From the NCBI RefSeq assembly GCF_016865235.1, contig NZ_CP064030.1, positions 4,154,001 through 4,218,000 on the forward strand: DNA of 64,000 bases. Direction: 5' to 3'. The stretch comes from Dyella caseinilytica (GTDB lineage Bacteria > Pseudomonadota > Gammaproteobacteria > Xanthomonadales > Rhodanobacteraceae). A program made the translations under genes and the position numbers. The notes beneath the pieces were generated by a model. That model did no database searches and was not told the DNA's origin. It saw only the letters and a program-made list of their open reading frames with translations. Shown here piece by piece: positions 51,468 through 59,711 of this stretch (position 1 is the first letter of the stretch; each line of letters opens with the position of its first letter).

Positions 51468-51785
51468 TCAGGCCGGCTGCTTCGCCGGCAATGCCAATGT
51501 CTGTGCCAGTGACAGCTGGCTGGCCGCGTCGTAAAGCGGCGCACTCACTGCCGCCCACGTCACCTGGCCGCCACGCTTCTGGGCTTCGCGCTGGAATACC
51601 ACCAGCAGTTGCAGAGCCGCGGTATCGACGCGATCCACCGCGCCACCGTCGAGCACGATGGAAGAACCATCCAGCGCCTCGCGTAATTGCCGATGCATTT
51701 CGGTGACTTCGGCCATGCGGAAGTCGGCCGGCATACCTACCCGGACCTCGCCTTTCGCTGCGCCACCCTTGTTCTTATTGCCCAT
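51468..51785 (-). CDS. STAS-domain protein heading chemotaxis operon 1
   Basis: The protein of about 105 residues is a single STAS domain (MPADFRMAEVTEMHRQLREALDGSSIVLDGGAVDRVDTAALQLLVVFQREAQKRGG). The usual phosphorylated Ser position holds Thr (VDTAALQLL). STAS genes open similar chemotaxis operons in related bacteria. I chose the ATG at 51785, which has a GAGGG ribosome site 8 bases upstream and lies about 25 bases after a sigma-28 promoter. Confidence 0.86.
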   Translation of the reverse strand: MGNKNKGGAAKGEVRVGMPADFRMAEVTEMHRQLREALDGSSIVLDGGAVDRVDTAALQLLVVFQREAQKRGGQVTWAAVSAPLYDAASQLSLAQTLALPAKQPA

Positions 51786-51817
51786 GACACGGCCCTCACG
51801 GATACCTGTTGGAGGTT

Positions 51818-51844
51818 TTATCGGCCAGGCGGAGGGCAGCTTTA
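51818..51844 (-). promoter_or_regulatory. Sigma-28 (FliA) promoter of chemotaxis operon 1
   Basis: On the minus strand TAAAGCTG, an 11-base spacer and GCCGATAA match the FliA consensus TAAAGTTT-N11-GCCGATAA closely. The start point would be about 25 bases before the STAS gene. Confidence 0.88.
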
Positions 51845-51906
51845 GAGGGTTTCTTGACATATACGTCACGGAACATGGGTTGTCCGCCCTGGGCCTATTC
51901 CTCATA

Positions 51907-51938
51907 GCCGTCATTCCCGCTTTCGCGGGAATGACGGC
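51907..51938. repeat. CGTCATTCCCGC/GCGGGAATGACG palindrome
   Basis: GCCGTCATTCCCGC-TTTC-GCGGGAATGACGGC is a perfect 14-bp inverted repeat between two divergent sigma-28 promoters. Copies lie at 38500, 53505, 56352 and 58455. Confidence 0.85.
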
Positions 51939-51976
51939 CGTAGGGTCAGGGGCAAGAAATCGCGGGGAAAACCCTC

Positions 51977-52003
51977 TAAAGTTTTATTCCCCCGGGTCGA
52001 TAG
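51977..52003 (+). promoter_or_regulatory. Sigma-28 (FliA) promoter of the fliK-like gene
   Basis: TAAAGTTT, an 11-base spacer and GTCGATAG match the FliA consensus with two mismatches in the -10. It faces away from the STAS promoter, so the two operons diverge under the same sigma factor. Confidence 0.85.
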
Positions 52004-52061
52004 TCCGGTAGACGTTCGCGAAAACGTGCGGCACAGCGCGTCGCTGGCCGAGGAGCCAAGC

Positions 52062-53192
52062 GTGATCATCCAGCCAACCAGCGTTGCCGCACTGACCTGG
52101 ATCGGTGCTGCTGCAGGCGCCAGCTCCGAAGGCTGGCGCATCGGCAGTGTGTTGTCTGCGCGTCCGCTTGGCGTGACCGAGCAGGGTTTGATGGTGCTGC
52201 AGATAGGCGCGTTGACGGTCGAGGCCGAAGCGCCGGGCACCAAGCTTCCGCCACAGTTCCAGGTGCGCGTGCTGAGCCTTGGCGCGCAGCCGCAACTGGA
52301 GATCCTTGTCGGCGACTCTCAGCTGGATAGCACCGTCAATCAGGCATTGCGCGAGCGCTTGCCACAGCAGAACGGCTATGCCCCTCTGCTCGCTACGGTG
52401 GGCGCCTTGTCGCAGTGGGTCATGGCAAAGCAACTGCCGCCGTATCTGCGTTCCGCGCTGGCGTTGCTAGAGCACAGCATGAGCACGCCGCAAGAACTCT
52501 CGTCGCCAGAAGGTTTGCGTCAGGCGATCAATCGCAGCGGGCTGTTCCTGGAATCGCAGCTCGCCCAAGCGCCTGCCAGCGACGCCAACACCGCGCACGA
52601 CGACATGAAGGGTGCGTTGCTGCGACTGATCGCCATCCTGAAAGATCAACCTTTAACGGGCGAGAGCAGCGGCGCGGATGTCGATCCACCCCTGCTCTAT
52701 CGCGGAGTGTTGCCGCAGGGCCGGCTGCCGCTTCCTTACGAACTGGGTAATACCAGCGACGCCACCGATTTCCTGCCGCGCCTGTATACCGATGTGCAGG
52801 CTGCACTGGCCCGCATGGAGGTCGCGCAACTGCAAGCGACGCCGGGCCACTGGCTGGTGGAAATTCCCGTGCAGGACGGCGACGGCGCTGATGTATTGCA
52901 ACTGCTGCTCAAGCAGGAACAGGAAGGCGAGCAGAATTGGACCATGGGCTTTTCGCTGGATCTACCGTCGCTGGGACCTGTCGCCGGCGAGTTGCACCTG
53001 CGCGGCCTGCGTCTGTCGGTAAAGCTGTGGGCGCAGCGGCGTGAAACCGTGGATCGACTGGAAGATCAGTTCGATGATCTGCGCGCGCGCATCAACGCAA
53101 CCGGCCTGTTTCTCGATCAGCTCAGCTGCCAGTTCGGACTTCCGCAAGCCGCCAGCAGTGTCAGCGCAGTATTTCTGAAGGCCACCGTATGA
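52062..53192 (+). CDS. FliK-like flagellar hook-length control protein
   Basis: The protein of about 376 residues is hydrophilic and alanine/leucine-rich. Its C-terminal part resembles the FliK Flg_hook domain (GELHLRGLRLSVKLWAQRRETVDRLEDQFDDLRARINATGLFLDQLSCQFG). It is shorter than typical FliK and the N-terminal half is poorly conserved. I chose the GTG at 52062 because GAGGAG precedes it; a GTG at 52026 is in frame upstream. It is coupled to the small FlhB-like gene and follows a sigma-28 promoter, which suggests a late function in flagellar export. Confidence 0.75.
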   Translation: MIIQPTSVAALTWIGAAAGASSEGWRIGSVLSARPLGVTEQGLMVLQIGALTVEAEAPGTKLPPQFQVRVLSLGAQPQLEILVGDSQLDSTVNQALRERLPQQNGYAPLLATVGALSQWVMAKQLPPYLRSALALLEHSMSTPQELSSPEGLRQAINRSGLFLESQLAQAPASDANTAHDDMKGALLRLIAILKDQPLTGESSGADVDPPLLYRGVLPQGRLPLPYELGNTSDATDFLPRLYTDVQAALARMEVAQLQATPGHWLVEIPVQDGDGADVLQLLLKQEQEGEQNWTMGFSLDLPSLGPVAGELHLRGLRLSVKLWAQRRETVDRLEDQFDDLRARINATGLFLDQLSCQFGLPQAASSVSAVFLKATV

Positions 53193-53461
53193 GCGCGCCG
53201 CTGCTACCTACACCGCAACGCAAAGTCGTGCTCCGTCTGCCAGGCGGCGCGGACGGCGCATCGGCGCCTGCCAACGCCAAGGCGACTGACGTGGAGAATC
53301 TGTTCCGGCATGCGCATGCCTTGGGCTTGCCGTTGCATCACGATGCACAGGTGGCCGCGTTGCTAGTGTCGTTGCGGATGAGTGCGGATGTGCCGCCGTT
53401 ATTGTACGCAGCGGCGGCAGCAGTGCTGGCGGGTATTTATGAGGCGTCGCATAAGCCCTAA
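53189..53461 (+). CDS. Small FlhB C-terminal-domain-like protein
   Basis: The 90-residue protein matches the cytoplasmic export-switch domain of FlhB/EscU (ENLFRHAHALGLPLHHDAQVAALLVSLRMSADVPPLLYAAAAAVLAGIYE). It lacks the membrane part and an NPTH autocleavage motif. Such stand-alone FlhB-like proteins occur beside fliK-like genes. Its ATG overlaps the fliK-like stop by 4 bases. Confidence 0.82.
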   Translation: MSAPLLPTPQRKVVLRLPGGADGASAPANAKATDVENLFRHAHALGLPLHHDAQVAALLVSLRMSADVPPLLYAAAAAVLAGIYEASHKP

Positions 53462-53504
53462 CGCTTGAATGCGTGGCCTTGCGAGAAAGCTCTTCTTAGC
53501 TCAA

Positions 53505-53574
53505 CGTCATTCCGGCGAAGGCCGGAATCCATGCTTCGTATGCGCAATGGATTCCGGCCTTCGCCGGAATGACG
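53505..53574. repeat. Inverted pair of CGTCATTCCGGC-type palindromes
   Basis: CGTCATTCCGGCGAAGGCCG, ending GGAATCCA, is followed 10 bases later by its reverse TGGATTCCGGCCTTCGCCGG, ending AATGACG. This is the two-unit form of the motif at 51907, between convergent genes. Confidence 0.85.
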
Positions 53575-53617
53575 CTGAGGAAAAATGCGGGCTTGAGGTT
53601 TCGGCGGCGAACAGCGC

Positions 53618-54025
53618 TCACGCCCGCTTCGCATACAACCGTAATACCAGCTCCGCCTCATTGCGCGACAAGCCACAACGCTCGATCAGCTGCTCCGCAT
53701 CGCAACCTTCACGCGCCAGATGCTGCGCCAATTCGTAGTTGCTTGCAGACAGATGGTGGCTGACTGACCGGGATGCTGTCATCGGCGCAACCGATGCCTC
53801 GGTTAGACGCGCTTGCACTTGCGGCTTCTGCGTACGCTCTTCAAGCACACTCAGACGATGCTCGATCTTGTTGAGCGCATTGACGATCATCAACGAAGGT
53901 ACGTTGCCAGCTTCGCCTTTTTTGTCGGCAAATCCGCGCTTCACGCGACGACCCTGTAGCCACAGCAAGCAAATCGTGACGGTCTGAAGTAGCACCAGCG
54001 CTGCCACCGATATTTCAAGCCACAT
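53618..54025 (-). CDS. DUF2802 protein of the flagellar/chemotaxis cluster
   Basis: The 135-residue protein has one N-terminal membrane helix (ISVAALVLLQTVTICLLWL), a basic linker, a coiled segment (NALNKIEHRLSVLEERTQ) and a small C-terminal helix-turn-helix-like domain (YELAQHLAREGCDAEQLIERCGLSRNEAELVLRLYAKR). This is DUF2802, encoded beside cheW and mot genes in pseudomonads and xanthomonads. Its function is unknown. It starts inside the end of the upstream cheW gene (11-base overlap). Confidence 0.85.
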   Translation of the reverse strand: MWLEISVAALVLLQTVTICLLWLQGRRVKRGFADKKGEAGNVPSLMIVNALNKIEHRLSVLEERTQKPQVQARLTEASVAPMTASRSVSHHLSASNYELAQHLAREGCDAEQLIERCGLSRNEAELVLRLYAKRA

Positions 54026-54491
54026 CTTTCAGCCCCTGCTGCAATCGGCACAAACGCACAACATCGAGCAAGGCAACGAAACCGCCCTCCCAGCCCATGA
54101 CGGCTTGCACGGGATCATCGACGCGACCGGAACGTGCCGGTGGCGGCTCGATGGCCTCCACCTTCGGCTGCAACAGATCACCTACCGCATCCACTCGCAA
54201 GCCGACGCGATGTGCTTCGTGTGCAAACACCACAATACGTACGGATGCCGAATCGCCCGCATCGGCAGCGCCGAATCCAAGGCGCTTGCGGCCGTCCATC
54301 ACCGGCACGATATTGCCGCGCAGATGACACACACCCAGCAAGTCCTCGGCCGCGCCAGGCACGGGGGTCGGCACGGCATCGCGGATGACCTCGCTCACCT
54401 GGCTGAGCAGCACCGCGTAGTGCTGGCCATTCAATTGAAAGGACAGCCAAGGCTCCTTGGCGATCTTCTCGATGTTGGGAACGGAACTCAT
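54015..54491 (-). CDS. cheW: CheW-like coupling protein (flagellar cluster)
   Basis: The 158-residue protein is a CheW domain: PWLSFQLNGQHYAVLLSQVSEVIRDAVPTPVPGAAEDLLGVCHLRGNIVPVMDGRKRLG, then GLRVDAVGDLLQP. It is probably the coupler for the CheA encoded at 56460. It overlaps the DUF2802 gene and follows motD by 9 bases. Confidence 0.92.
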   Translation of the reverse strand: MSSVPNIEKIAKEPWLSFQLNGQHYAVLLSQVSEVIRDAVPTPVPGAAEDLLGVCHLRGNIVPVMDGRKRLGFGAADAGDSASVRIVVFAHEAHRVGLRVDAVGDLLQPKVEAIEPPPARSGRVDDPVQAVMGWEGGFVALLDVVRLCRLQQGLKDVA

Positions 54492-54500
54492 GCGCTGGCG

Positions 54501-55589
54501 TTATCCCTTGCTATCCGGTGTCGACGGCTGCGATGGCGGCGCGATTGCCGGCGTGGTGACGATGGTGGCGATCGGCGTAATCACCTGTGATGCCGGCAAC
54601 ACCACCGGCGTCTGAAGCTGGACCGGTTGCGGCAGTGTGACGAATTCGGAAGGCTGCGCCGCTGTATTCGGCGCGGGTGCAGAAGCCTGGTTATCAGCCT
54701 CGCCAGCATCGGTATCCGCCGTCTGGTTGATCTGATCGCTGTTGGTATAGAAGCGTTGCGGCGCAGCCTTGTCGCTCAACACCACCACCAACACACGGCG
54801 ATTCTTGTTGCGCCCATCTTCGTTTTCGTTATCGGCGGCCGGGCGATACTGACCCCAGCCCACAATGCCAAGCCGCTCCGGATCGACACCATGTTCGGTG
54901 AACAAGCGCGCCACGCTGGCGGCACGCGCCGCGGACAACTCCCAATTGGACGGATACACCGCGGTATCGATCGGCACGTCGTCGGTATAGCCTTCCACGC
55001 GCAGTGGATTGGTGAAAGGCGCGAGGATTTTGCCGAGATTGGTCAACACCTGATTGGCAGACGGCGACAAGGTGGCGACGCCGCTGGGAAACAGGATGTC
55101 CGTACGGATCTCGATTTCCAGCCAATTCGGCGTGCGGCGGACGACCACCAGATTCTTGTCGATCAGCGGTTGCAACGCACGCTCGACTTCGTTGCGGATG
55201 CGCTCCAGATTCTGCTGTTCGTCGCTAAGCTTGGCTTTGTTCTGATCAGCGGGCGTGCCCGGCGCCGTGGTCGGCACGCTGATGTGCTGAGTGAGCACTG
55301 GCAGCAGGATCTGCGCGAGCGGGGTGCGCGGAATCGGCGACGGCTTGTTGGATGGCACCGGAACGCTCGACTGCGGCGCATTCGGTGTTACCGGCTGGAT
55401 CACCGCGCGCGAACCGTTGAAGGCTGCCGAGATAGCCTGCGCCAGCGCGCGGTATTTGGTGGTGTTGACGCTGGACATCGCGTACAGCACAACGAACAAC
55501 GCCAGCAGCAACGTGAGCAGATCCGCATACGGGATCACCCACGCTTCGTGGTTGACGTGATCATCATGCTTGTGCCGCCGGCGTCTCAT
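54501..55589 (-). CDS. motD: Flagellar motor stator protein MotD (MotB family)
   Basis: The 362-residue protein has a basic N-terminus, a single membrane helix with the proton-binding Asp (VIPYADLLTLLLALFVVLYAMSSVN) and a C-terminal OmpA peptidoglycan-binding domain. That domain shows VEGYTDDVPIDTAVYPSNWELSAARAASVARLF and NKNRRVLVVV. A low-complexity Pro/Ala/Thr tail of about 90 residues extends past the domain. It pairs with the MotC gene, which overlaps its start by 4 bases. Confidence 0.93.
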   Translation of the reverse strand: MRRRRHKHDDHVNHEAWVIPYADLLTLLLALFVVLYAMSSVNTTKYRALAQAISAAFNGSRAVIQPVTPNAPQSSVPVPSNKPSPIPRTPLAQILLPVLTQHISVPTTAPGTPADQNKAKLSDEQQNLERIRNEVERALQPLIDKNLVVVRRTPNWLEIEIRTDILFPSGVATLSPSANQVLTNLGKILAPFTNPLRVEGYTDDVPIDTAVYPSNWELSAARAASVARLFTEHGVDPERLGIVGWGQYRPAADNENEDGRNKNRRVLVVVLSDKAAPQRFYTNSDQINQTADTDAGEADNQASAPAPNTAAQPSEFVTLPQPVQLQTPVVLPASQVITPIATIVTTPAIAPPSQPSTPDSKG

Positions 55590-56326
55590 ACCAGATAGCC
55601 CTGCAGCTTGCTTTCGATCTGGCGCGGGTTGTCGCCTTGCGCAATCGAGATCAGCCCTTCGATCAAGATTTCACGCACCTGCGTCTGCTTGTTGATCAGC
55701 GACTTCAAACGCGCGCCAATCGGCAGCAATAGCAGGTTGGCCAGGCTGATGCCGTAGATCGTCGCAACGAACGCGGCAGCGATGCCGTGACCGAGCTTGG
55801 CCGGATCGGTGAGATCGCGCATCACCGCCATCAAACCCAGCACCGCACCGATGATGCCCATGGTCGGTGAATAAATGCCGCCCTGCTCATAGACCTTGGC
55901 CGCGTGCAGGTCAGCCTGCTCGCGCGTTTCCACTTCAAGTTCCAGTACTGTGCGGATCGCTTCCGGCTCACTGCCGTCGACCAGCAACTGCAATCCCTTT
56001 TTCACCAGTGGATCGTCTTCCGCATCGATATGCGGTTCGAGTCCGAGCAAACCCTGACGACGCGAGATTTCGCTCCAGCCGATCACGCGGCTGATCAAGT
56101 CGGAAGGATGCAGCTCCGGCGGCTTGTAGACCATCTTCAGCATGCCTGCCGCGCGTTTCAGCACTTTGCCCTGCGTGTGCAGCAGCAACGCCGAAATTGT
56201 GCCGATGAACACGATCACGAACGCAGCAGGATTCCATAGCGCGGAGACGTCGGTACCCTTGAGGATGGCGCCAACGATCAGCACCACGAAGGCAAGGATG
56301 GTGCCGGCGATGCTTATGACGTCCAT
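55586..56326 (-). CDS. motC: Flagellar motor stator protein MotC (MotA family)
   Basis: The 246-residue protein has four membrane helices with the MotA signature (ALWNPAAFVIVFIGTISALLLHT, YSPTMGIIGAVLGLMAVM, GHGIAAAFVATIYGISLANLLLLPIG). A cytoplasmic loop carries charged residues for rotor contact. With MotD it forms the proton-driven stator. Pseudomonads use MotCD for swarming; whether a second MotAB set exists cannot be seen here. Confidence 0.94.
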   Translation of the reverse strand: MDVISIAGTILAFVVLIVGAILKGTDVSALWNPAAFVIVFIGTISALLLHTQGKVLKRAAGMLKMVYKPPELHPSDLISRVIGWSEISRRQGLLGLEPHIDAEDDPLVKKGLQLLVDGSEPEAIRTVLELEVETREQADLHAAKVYEQGGIYSPTMGIIGAVLGLMAVMRDLTDPAKLGHGIAAAFVATIYGISLANLLLLPIGARLKSLINKQTQVREILIEGLISIAQGDNPRQIESKLQGYLV

Positions 56327-56351
56327 TTCTGTATCTCGCGAATAACTTTGA

Positions 56352-56436
56352 ACTCGTCACCCCGGCGCAGGCCGGGGCCTAGCGCCTTTGTTGCAACCAA
56401 GACGCTGGATCCCGGCCTGCGCCGGGACGACGAGTT
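56352..56436. repeat. Inverted pair of GC-rich CGTCACCCCGGC-type palindromes
   Basis: AACTCGTCACCCCGGCGCAG, then GCCGGGG, and the mirror TCCCGGCCTGCGCCGGGACG, then ACGAGTT, flank about 30 bases between motC and cheA. It has the plan of the 53505 and 58455 pairs with a different stem sequence. Confidence 0.75.
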
Positions 56437-56459
56437 GTGGATGTCGTTAGGTGTTGTCA

Positions 56460-58397
56460 TCACGCCGACACCTTCAATGCGGGCAGCAGACGCCCGCCTT
56501 CCTGCGACAGCGCCGCCAGATCCAACACCAAGGCCAACCGCCCGTCGCCGGTGACGGTCGCACCGGCCACACCTGGCACGCCATCGAACAGCGGACCGAG
56601 CGGCTTGACCATGACGTCTTCGCGGCCGATCACTTCGTGCACCAGACAACCCAGGTGAATGTGTCCCACATGCAGCACCACCACATGGTGGCTGCCGGCG
56701 CCGCTGACGCCCGCCCAGTCACTCAGATCGCCCAGCACCAACGCACGCCCGCGATGCGCCGCAACGCGGCGGCCATCCAGCATGTGATCGTGTTGCGGGT
56801 TGAGTTCGAACACTTCGCTGACGTTGCCGAGCGGCAAGGCGAACAGTCGGTCACCCGTGCGCACCATCAGCACACGCAGGATAGCCAGCGTCAATGGCAC
56901 GGTGAGTTCGAGCGTGCTGCCGTGTCCCAGGCGCGAATGCACCTGCAGCGTGCCACCGAGTTCGGCGACGCGTGTTTTCACCACATCCATGCCGACGCCG
57001 CGGCCGGAAATGTCCGAGATCTGCGCGGCGGTGCTGAAGCCGGGACGGAAAATCAGTTCATAGCATTCCACTTCGGAAAGACGCGCGGCCTGATTCGCAT
57101 CGATCACGCCTTTTTCGACCGCTTTGCGACGCAGTACTTCCGGATCCATGCCGCGGCCGTCGTCGGCCACCGAAATCACAATGCGTTCGCCGCGCTGACT
57201 TGCAGACAGCGTGACCTTGCCCTTGCGCGGCTTGCCGGCAAGTTCGCGGCCGGCCGGATCTTCCAGGCCATGATCGACAGCGTTGCGCAGCAGATGGATC
57301 AACGGGTCGGCCAGCGCCTCGACCAGGCTGCGGTCCAGATCAGTGTCTTCGCCTTGGGTGATCAGCTCGATGTCTTTGCCGAGCTGACGCGCCAGATCGC
57401 GCACGATGCGCGGGAAGCGCTGGAACAAACGGCCCACCGGCTGCATGCGCATGCTGAGTACCGCGGTCTGCAAATCATCGGAGACGCGATCGAGATCGCC
57501 CGCCATGGTCGCCAGCGTTTCATTCTCGCTACGCGAGGCGAGGCTTAGCAGGCGGTTACGCAACAGCACCAGTTCGCCGGCACGGCTGACCAGCGTATCC
57601 AACCGCGCGGTGTCGACGCGTACCGTGCTTTCGGCTTGCGCAGACTTGGCGGCGGCAGGCGCCTGCCTGGCTTCAACAGGTGCCGGCGCGGGAGCCGGCG
57701 CAGACGGCGTTGCTACAACCTGACCGGGCGCCGAGCCCTTGCCATGCAGGTTATCCAGCAAGGCTTCAAACTCGTCGTCGCTGATGTCATTCTTTTCAGG
57801 CTGCGAAGGCTGGATAGCACCGGGCGCACTGCCTTTGCCGTGGAGGGCATCGAGCAGGTTTTCGAATTCGTCCTCGCTGATGTCTTTCGATTCGTGCTTG
57901 GGTGCCCCGGGTACGCCACCCTGCCCGTACAGCGTGTCGAGCAGCGCTTCGAATTCAGCCTCGATCGGATCAGCCGAGCGCGCCGGCTTGGCCGGTGCGG
58001 TGGCAGGAGCCGCTTCGACTGCTGGCTTGAGACGTTCCAACAATGCCTGCGGCGGCGACGCCATCGGCTCGCCTTGCGACAAGGCCACCATCATCGCGTT
58101 GAGCAGATCCAGCGCTTCCAGCAGCGCATCCATGTGCACCGAGTTCAGCACCAGCTTGCCGTTGCGGGCATCGTTGAGCAGTTCTTCAGCGTTATGGCAC
58201 AGCTGCACCATCGGCTCGATGCCGAGGAAGCCCGCGCCGCCCTTCACGGTGTGAAAGACGCGGAACACGGCATTGAGCAATTCGCGATCGTGCGGCGAGG
58301 CTTCCAGCTCGATCAGCTGTTCGCCCAGCCGTTGCACCAACTCCCCGGCCTCGACCAGGAAATCGTCACGCAGCTCGCTGTCGAGGTTTGCATCCAT
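56460..58397 (-). CDS. cheA: Chemotaxis histidine kinase CheA (flagellar cluster)
   Basis: The protein of about 645 residues has an Hpt domain with His49 (FRVFHTVKGGAGFLGIEP). A long linker, the dimerisation domain (VRVDTARLDTLVSRAGELVLLRNRLLS), an ATPase domain (LLRNAVDHGLE, ADDGRGMD, DISGRGVGMDVV) and a CheW-like domain follow. The linker has three tandem copies of a D-x-EFExLLDxLHGKG-type motif (residues about 144-225). I chose the ATG at 58397. With CheY, CheZ and CheW nearby it should control the flagellar switch. Confidence 0.95.
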   Translation of the reverse strand: MDANLDSELRDDFLVEAGELVQRLGEQLIELEASPHDRELLNAVFRVFHTVKGGAGFLGIEPMVQLCHNAEELLNDARNGKLVLNSVHMDALLEALDLLNAMMVALSQGEPMASPPQALLERLKPAVEAAPATAPAKPARSADPIEAEFEALLDTLYGQGGVPGAPKHESKDISEDEFENLLDALHGKGSAPGAIQPSQPEKNDISDDEFEALLDNLHGKGSAPGQVVATPSAPAPAPAPVEARQAPAAAKSAQAESTVRVDTARLDTLVSRAGELVLLRNRLLSLASRSENETLATMAGDLDRVSDDLQTAVLSMRMQPVGRLFQRFPRIVRDLARQLGKDIELITQGEDTDLDRSLVEALADPLIHLLRNAVDHGLEDPAGRELAGKPRKGKVTLSASQRGERIVISVADDGRGMDPEVLRRKAVEKGVIDANQAARLSEVECYELIFRPGFSTAAQISDISGRGVGMDVVKTRVAELGGTLQVHSRLGHGSTLELTVPLTLAILRVLMVRTGDRLFALPLGNVSEVFELNPQHDHMLDGRRVAAHRGRALVLGDLSDWAGVSGAGSHHVVVLHVGHIHLGCLVHEVIGREDVMVKPLGPLFDGVPGVAGATVTGDGRLALVLDLAALSQEGGRLLPALKVSA

Positions 58398-58454
58398 CAA
58401 TGTTTGCCCTTGACCAAGCCGCAACACTTCCCGGCAATACTCGTACTTGCCTCA

Positions 58455-58536
58455 CCGTCATTCCCGCGAAAGCGGGAATCCATTCTCGCTTCTTGCCGAA
58501 GAGCAAGATGGATTCCCGCTTTCGCGGGAATGACGG
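58455..58536. repeat. Inverted pair of CGTCATTCCCGCGAAAGCGGGAATCCA-type palindromes
   Basis: CCGTCATTCCCGCGAAAGCG, then GGAATCCA (58455-58482), and its mirror (58509-58536) flank 26 bases between cheA and cheZ. It is the cleanest copy of this family in the window. Confidence 0.9.
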
Positions 58537-58569
58537 CGAGGGGAAACGAGCGTCCGGCGATTCGCATCT

Positions 58570-59211
58570 TCAGAACCCGAATTCACTCAACAGGCGATCC
58601 ACTTCGTCCTGACTCGATACCTTCGCCACTTCCACCGGCGCTTCGCGACCGGCGAGCGCACCCGTGAGGCGCACCAGTTCCAACAGCGACGATTCAACGC
58701 TTTCGATAAAGCTCACCACTTTCTTCACGCGCTGGCCGGCCAAGTCCTGCCAGGACTGCACCAGCACCATGTCGTTGAGACCTTCGGCACACGCGCCGGC
58801 GAATACCTGCGCCTGACGCGCGAGCACGGCGGAGGGATCGGTTTCGCTGCGATTGAAGTCCAGCACTGCCGCGGCGTTGGCGGAGAGCGCTTCGGCTTCC
58901 GGACGCATGCGGTCGACGAAATCCAGGCTGCGGTGTGCGGCCTTGGAACTCATGTCCAACACTTCGGCCAGATAGTTGCGCGCGTCGGTCATGCTCTCAG
59001 GCACACCTTCGTTGGCCAGATCGCTGCCGAGGCGACATACCGCGCCATGCAGGTCGCGGGCAAGCACACCGAGCGCACGGAACAGGTGCTGTTCGCGCTG
59101 GCGCACCATCGCATCGAGCGCCTGCTCGAAGGCGACGCCATCGGCGCTGGTGAGCAGGTCGCGGACTTCGGGCGGCAGGCCCTCGTTTACGGCGGTCATG
59201 GTCGCGGTCAT
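58570..59211 (-). CDS. cheZ: CheY-P phosphatase CheZ
   Basis: The 213-residue protein is largely helical. It has the catalytic segment VLVQSWQDLAGQRVKKVV, where the Gln inserts into the CheY active site. The C-terminal CheY-binding helix SQDEVDRLLSEFGF is intact. It dephosphorylates CheY-P. Its start overlaps the cheY stop by 4 bases, a tight coupling of the two partners. Confidence 0.94.
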   Translation of the reverse strand: MTATMTAVNEGLPPEVRDLLTSADGVAFEQALDAMVRQREQHLFRALGVLARDLHGAVCRLGSDLANEGVPESMTDARNYLAEVLDMSSKAAHRSLDFVDRMRPEAEALSANAAAVLDFNRSETDPSAVLARQAQVFAGACAEGLNDMVLVQSWQDLAGQRVKKVVSFIESVESSLLELVRLTGALAGREAPVEVAKVSSQDEVDRLLSEFGF

Positions 59212-59603
59212 GCAGAAGCTCCACTGGCAGCCAGGCGCTCAAAGATCTTGTCCAGCTTTTCCTTCAGCGTGACTGCTGTGAAAGGCTTGACGATGTAACC
59301 ATTCACGCCGGCCTGGGCAGCGGCGATGATTTGTTCGCGATTGTTTTCGGCGGTCACCATCAGCACCGGCAAGCTCTTCAACTTCGGCTCAGCGCGAATG
59401 GCCTGCAGCAGTTCGATGCCGGTCATGTTGGGCATGTTCCAGTCGGTGACGACCATGTCGAAGGACGTGGCCTTCAGCATCGTCAGCGCGGCATTGCCGT
59501 CATCGGCTTCCTGGATCAGCGGATTGCTGAAGCCCAGTTCGACGAGCAGGTTGCGGACGATGCGCCGCATGGTGGAGAAATCGTCTACCACCAGGATTTT
59601 CAT
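59208..59603 (-). CDS. cheY: Chemotaxis response regulator CheY (flagellar cluster)
   Basis: The protein of about 131 residues is a receiver domain of the E. coli CheY type (MKILVVDDFSTMRRIVRNLL). It has phosphorylation site Asp54 (VVTDWNMPNMTG), Thr in LMVTAEN and Lys106 (YIVKPF). It should bind the flagellar switch FliM. The ATG at 59603 fits the family, but a TTG at 59615 has the better GGAGAAA ribosome site and would add four residues. Confidence 0.94.
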   Translation of the reverse strand: MKILVVDDFSTMRRIVRNLLVELGFSNPLIQEADDGNAALTMLKATSFDMVVTDWNMPNMTGIELLQAIRAEPKLKSLPVLMVTAENNREQIIAAAQAGVNGYIVKPFTAVTLKEKLDKIFERLAASGASA

Positions 59604-59660
59604 GTTCTTGTCCAAACGCTTTTCTCCGAAACGCAGAAACAGTGGGGGAGTGCTCTGCTT

Positions 59661-59681
59661 CCTCTCCCCTCCGGGGAGAGG
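59661..59681. repeat. CCTCTCCCC/GGGGAGAGG palindrome
   Basis: CCTCTCCCCTCCGGGGAGAG plus one further G is a near-perfect palindrome between fliA and cheY. Confidence 0.75.
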
Positions 59682-59711
59682 GACTTGCAGCATCGCGCTT
59701 CTCCGTTGTCG

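Noticed and set aside
53505..58536. CRISPR-like repetition of short palindromes
   Set aside because: The copies are far apart, come as inverted pairs in gene gaps and have no regular spacers or cas genes. They fit REP/BIME-type repeats.
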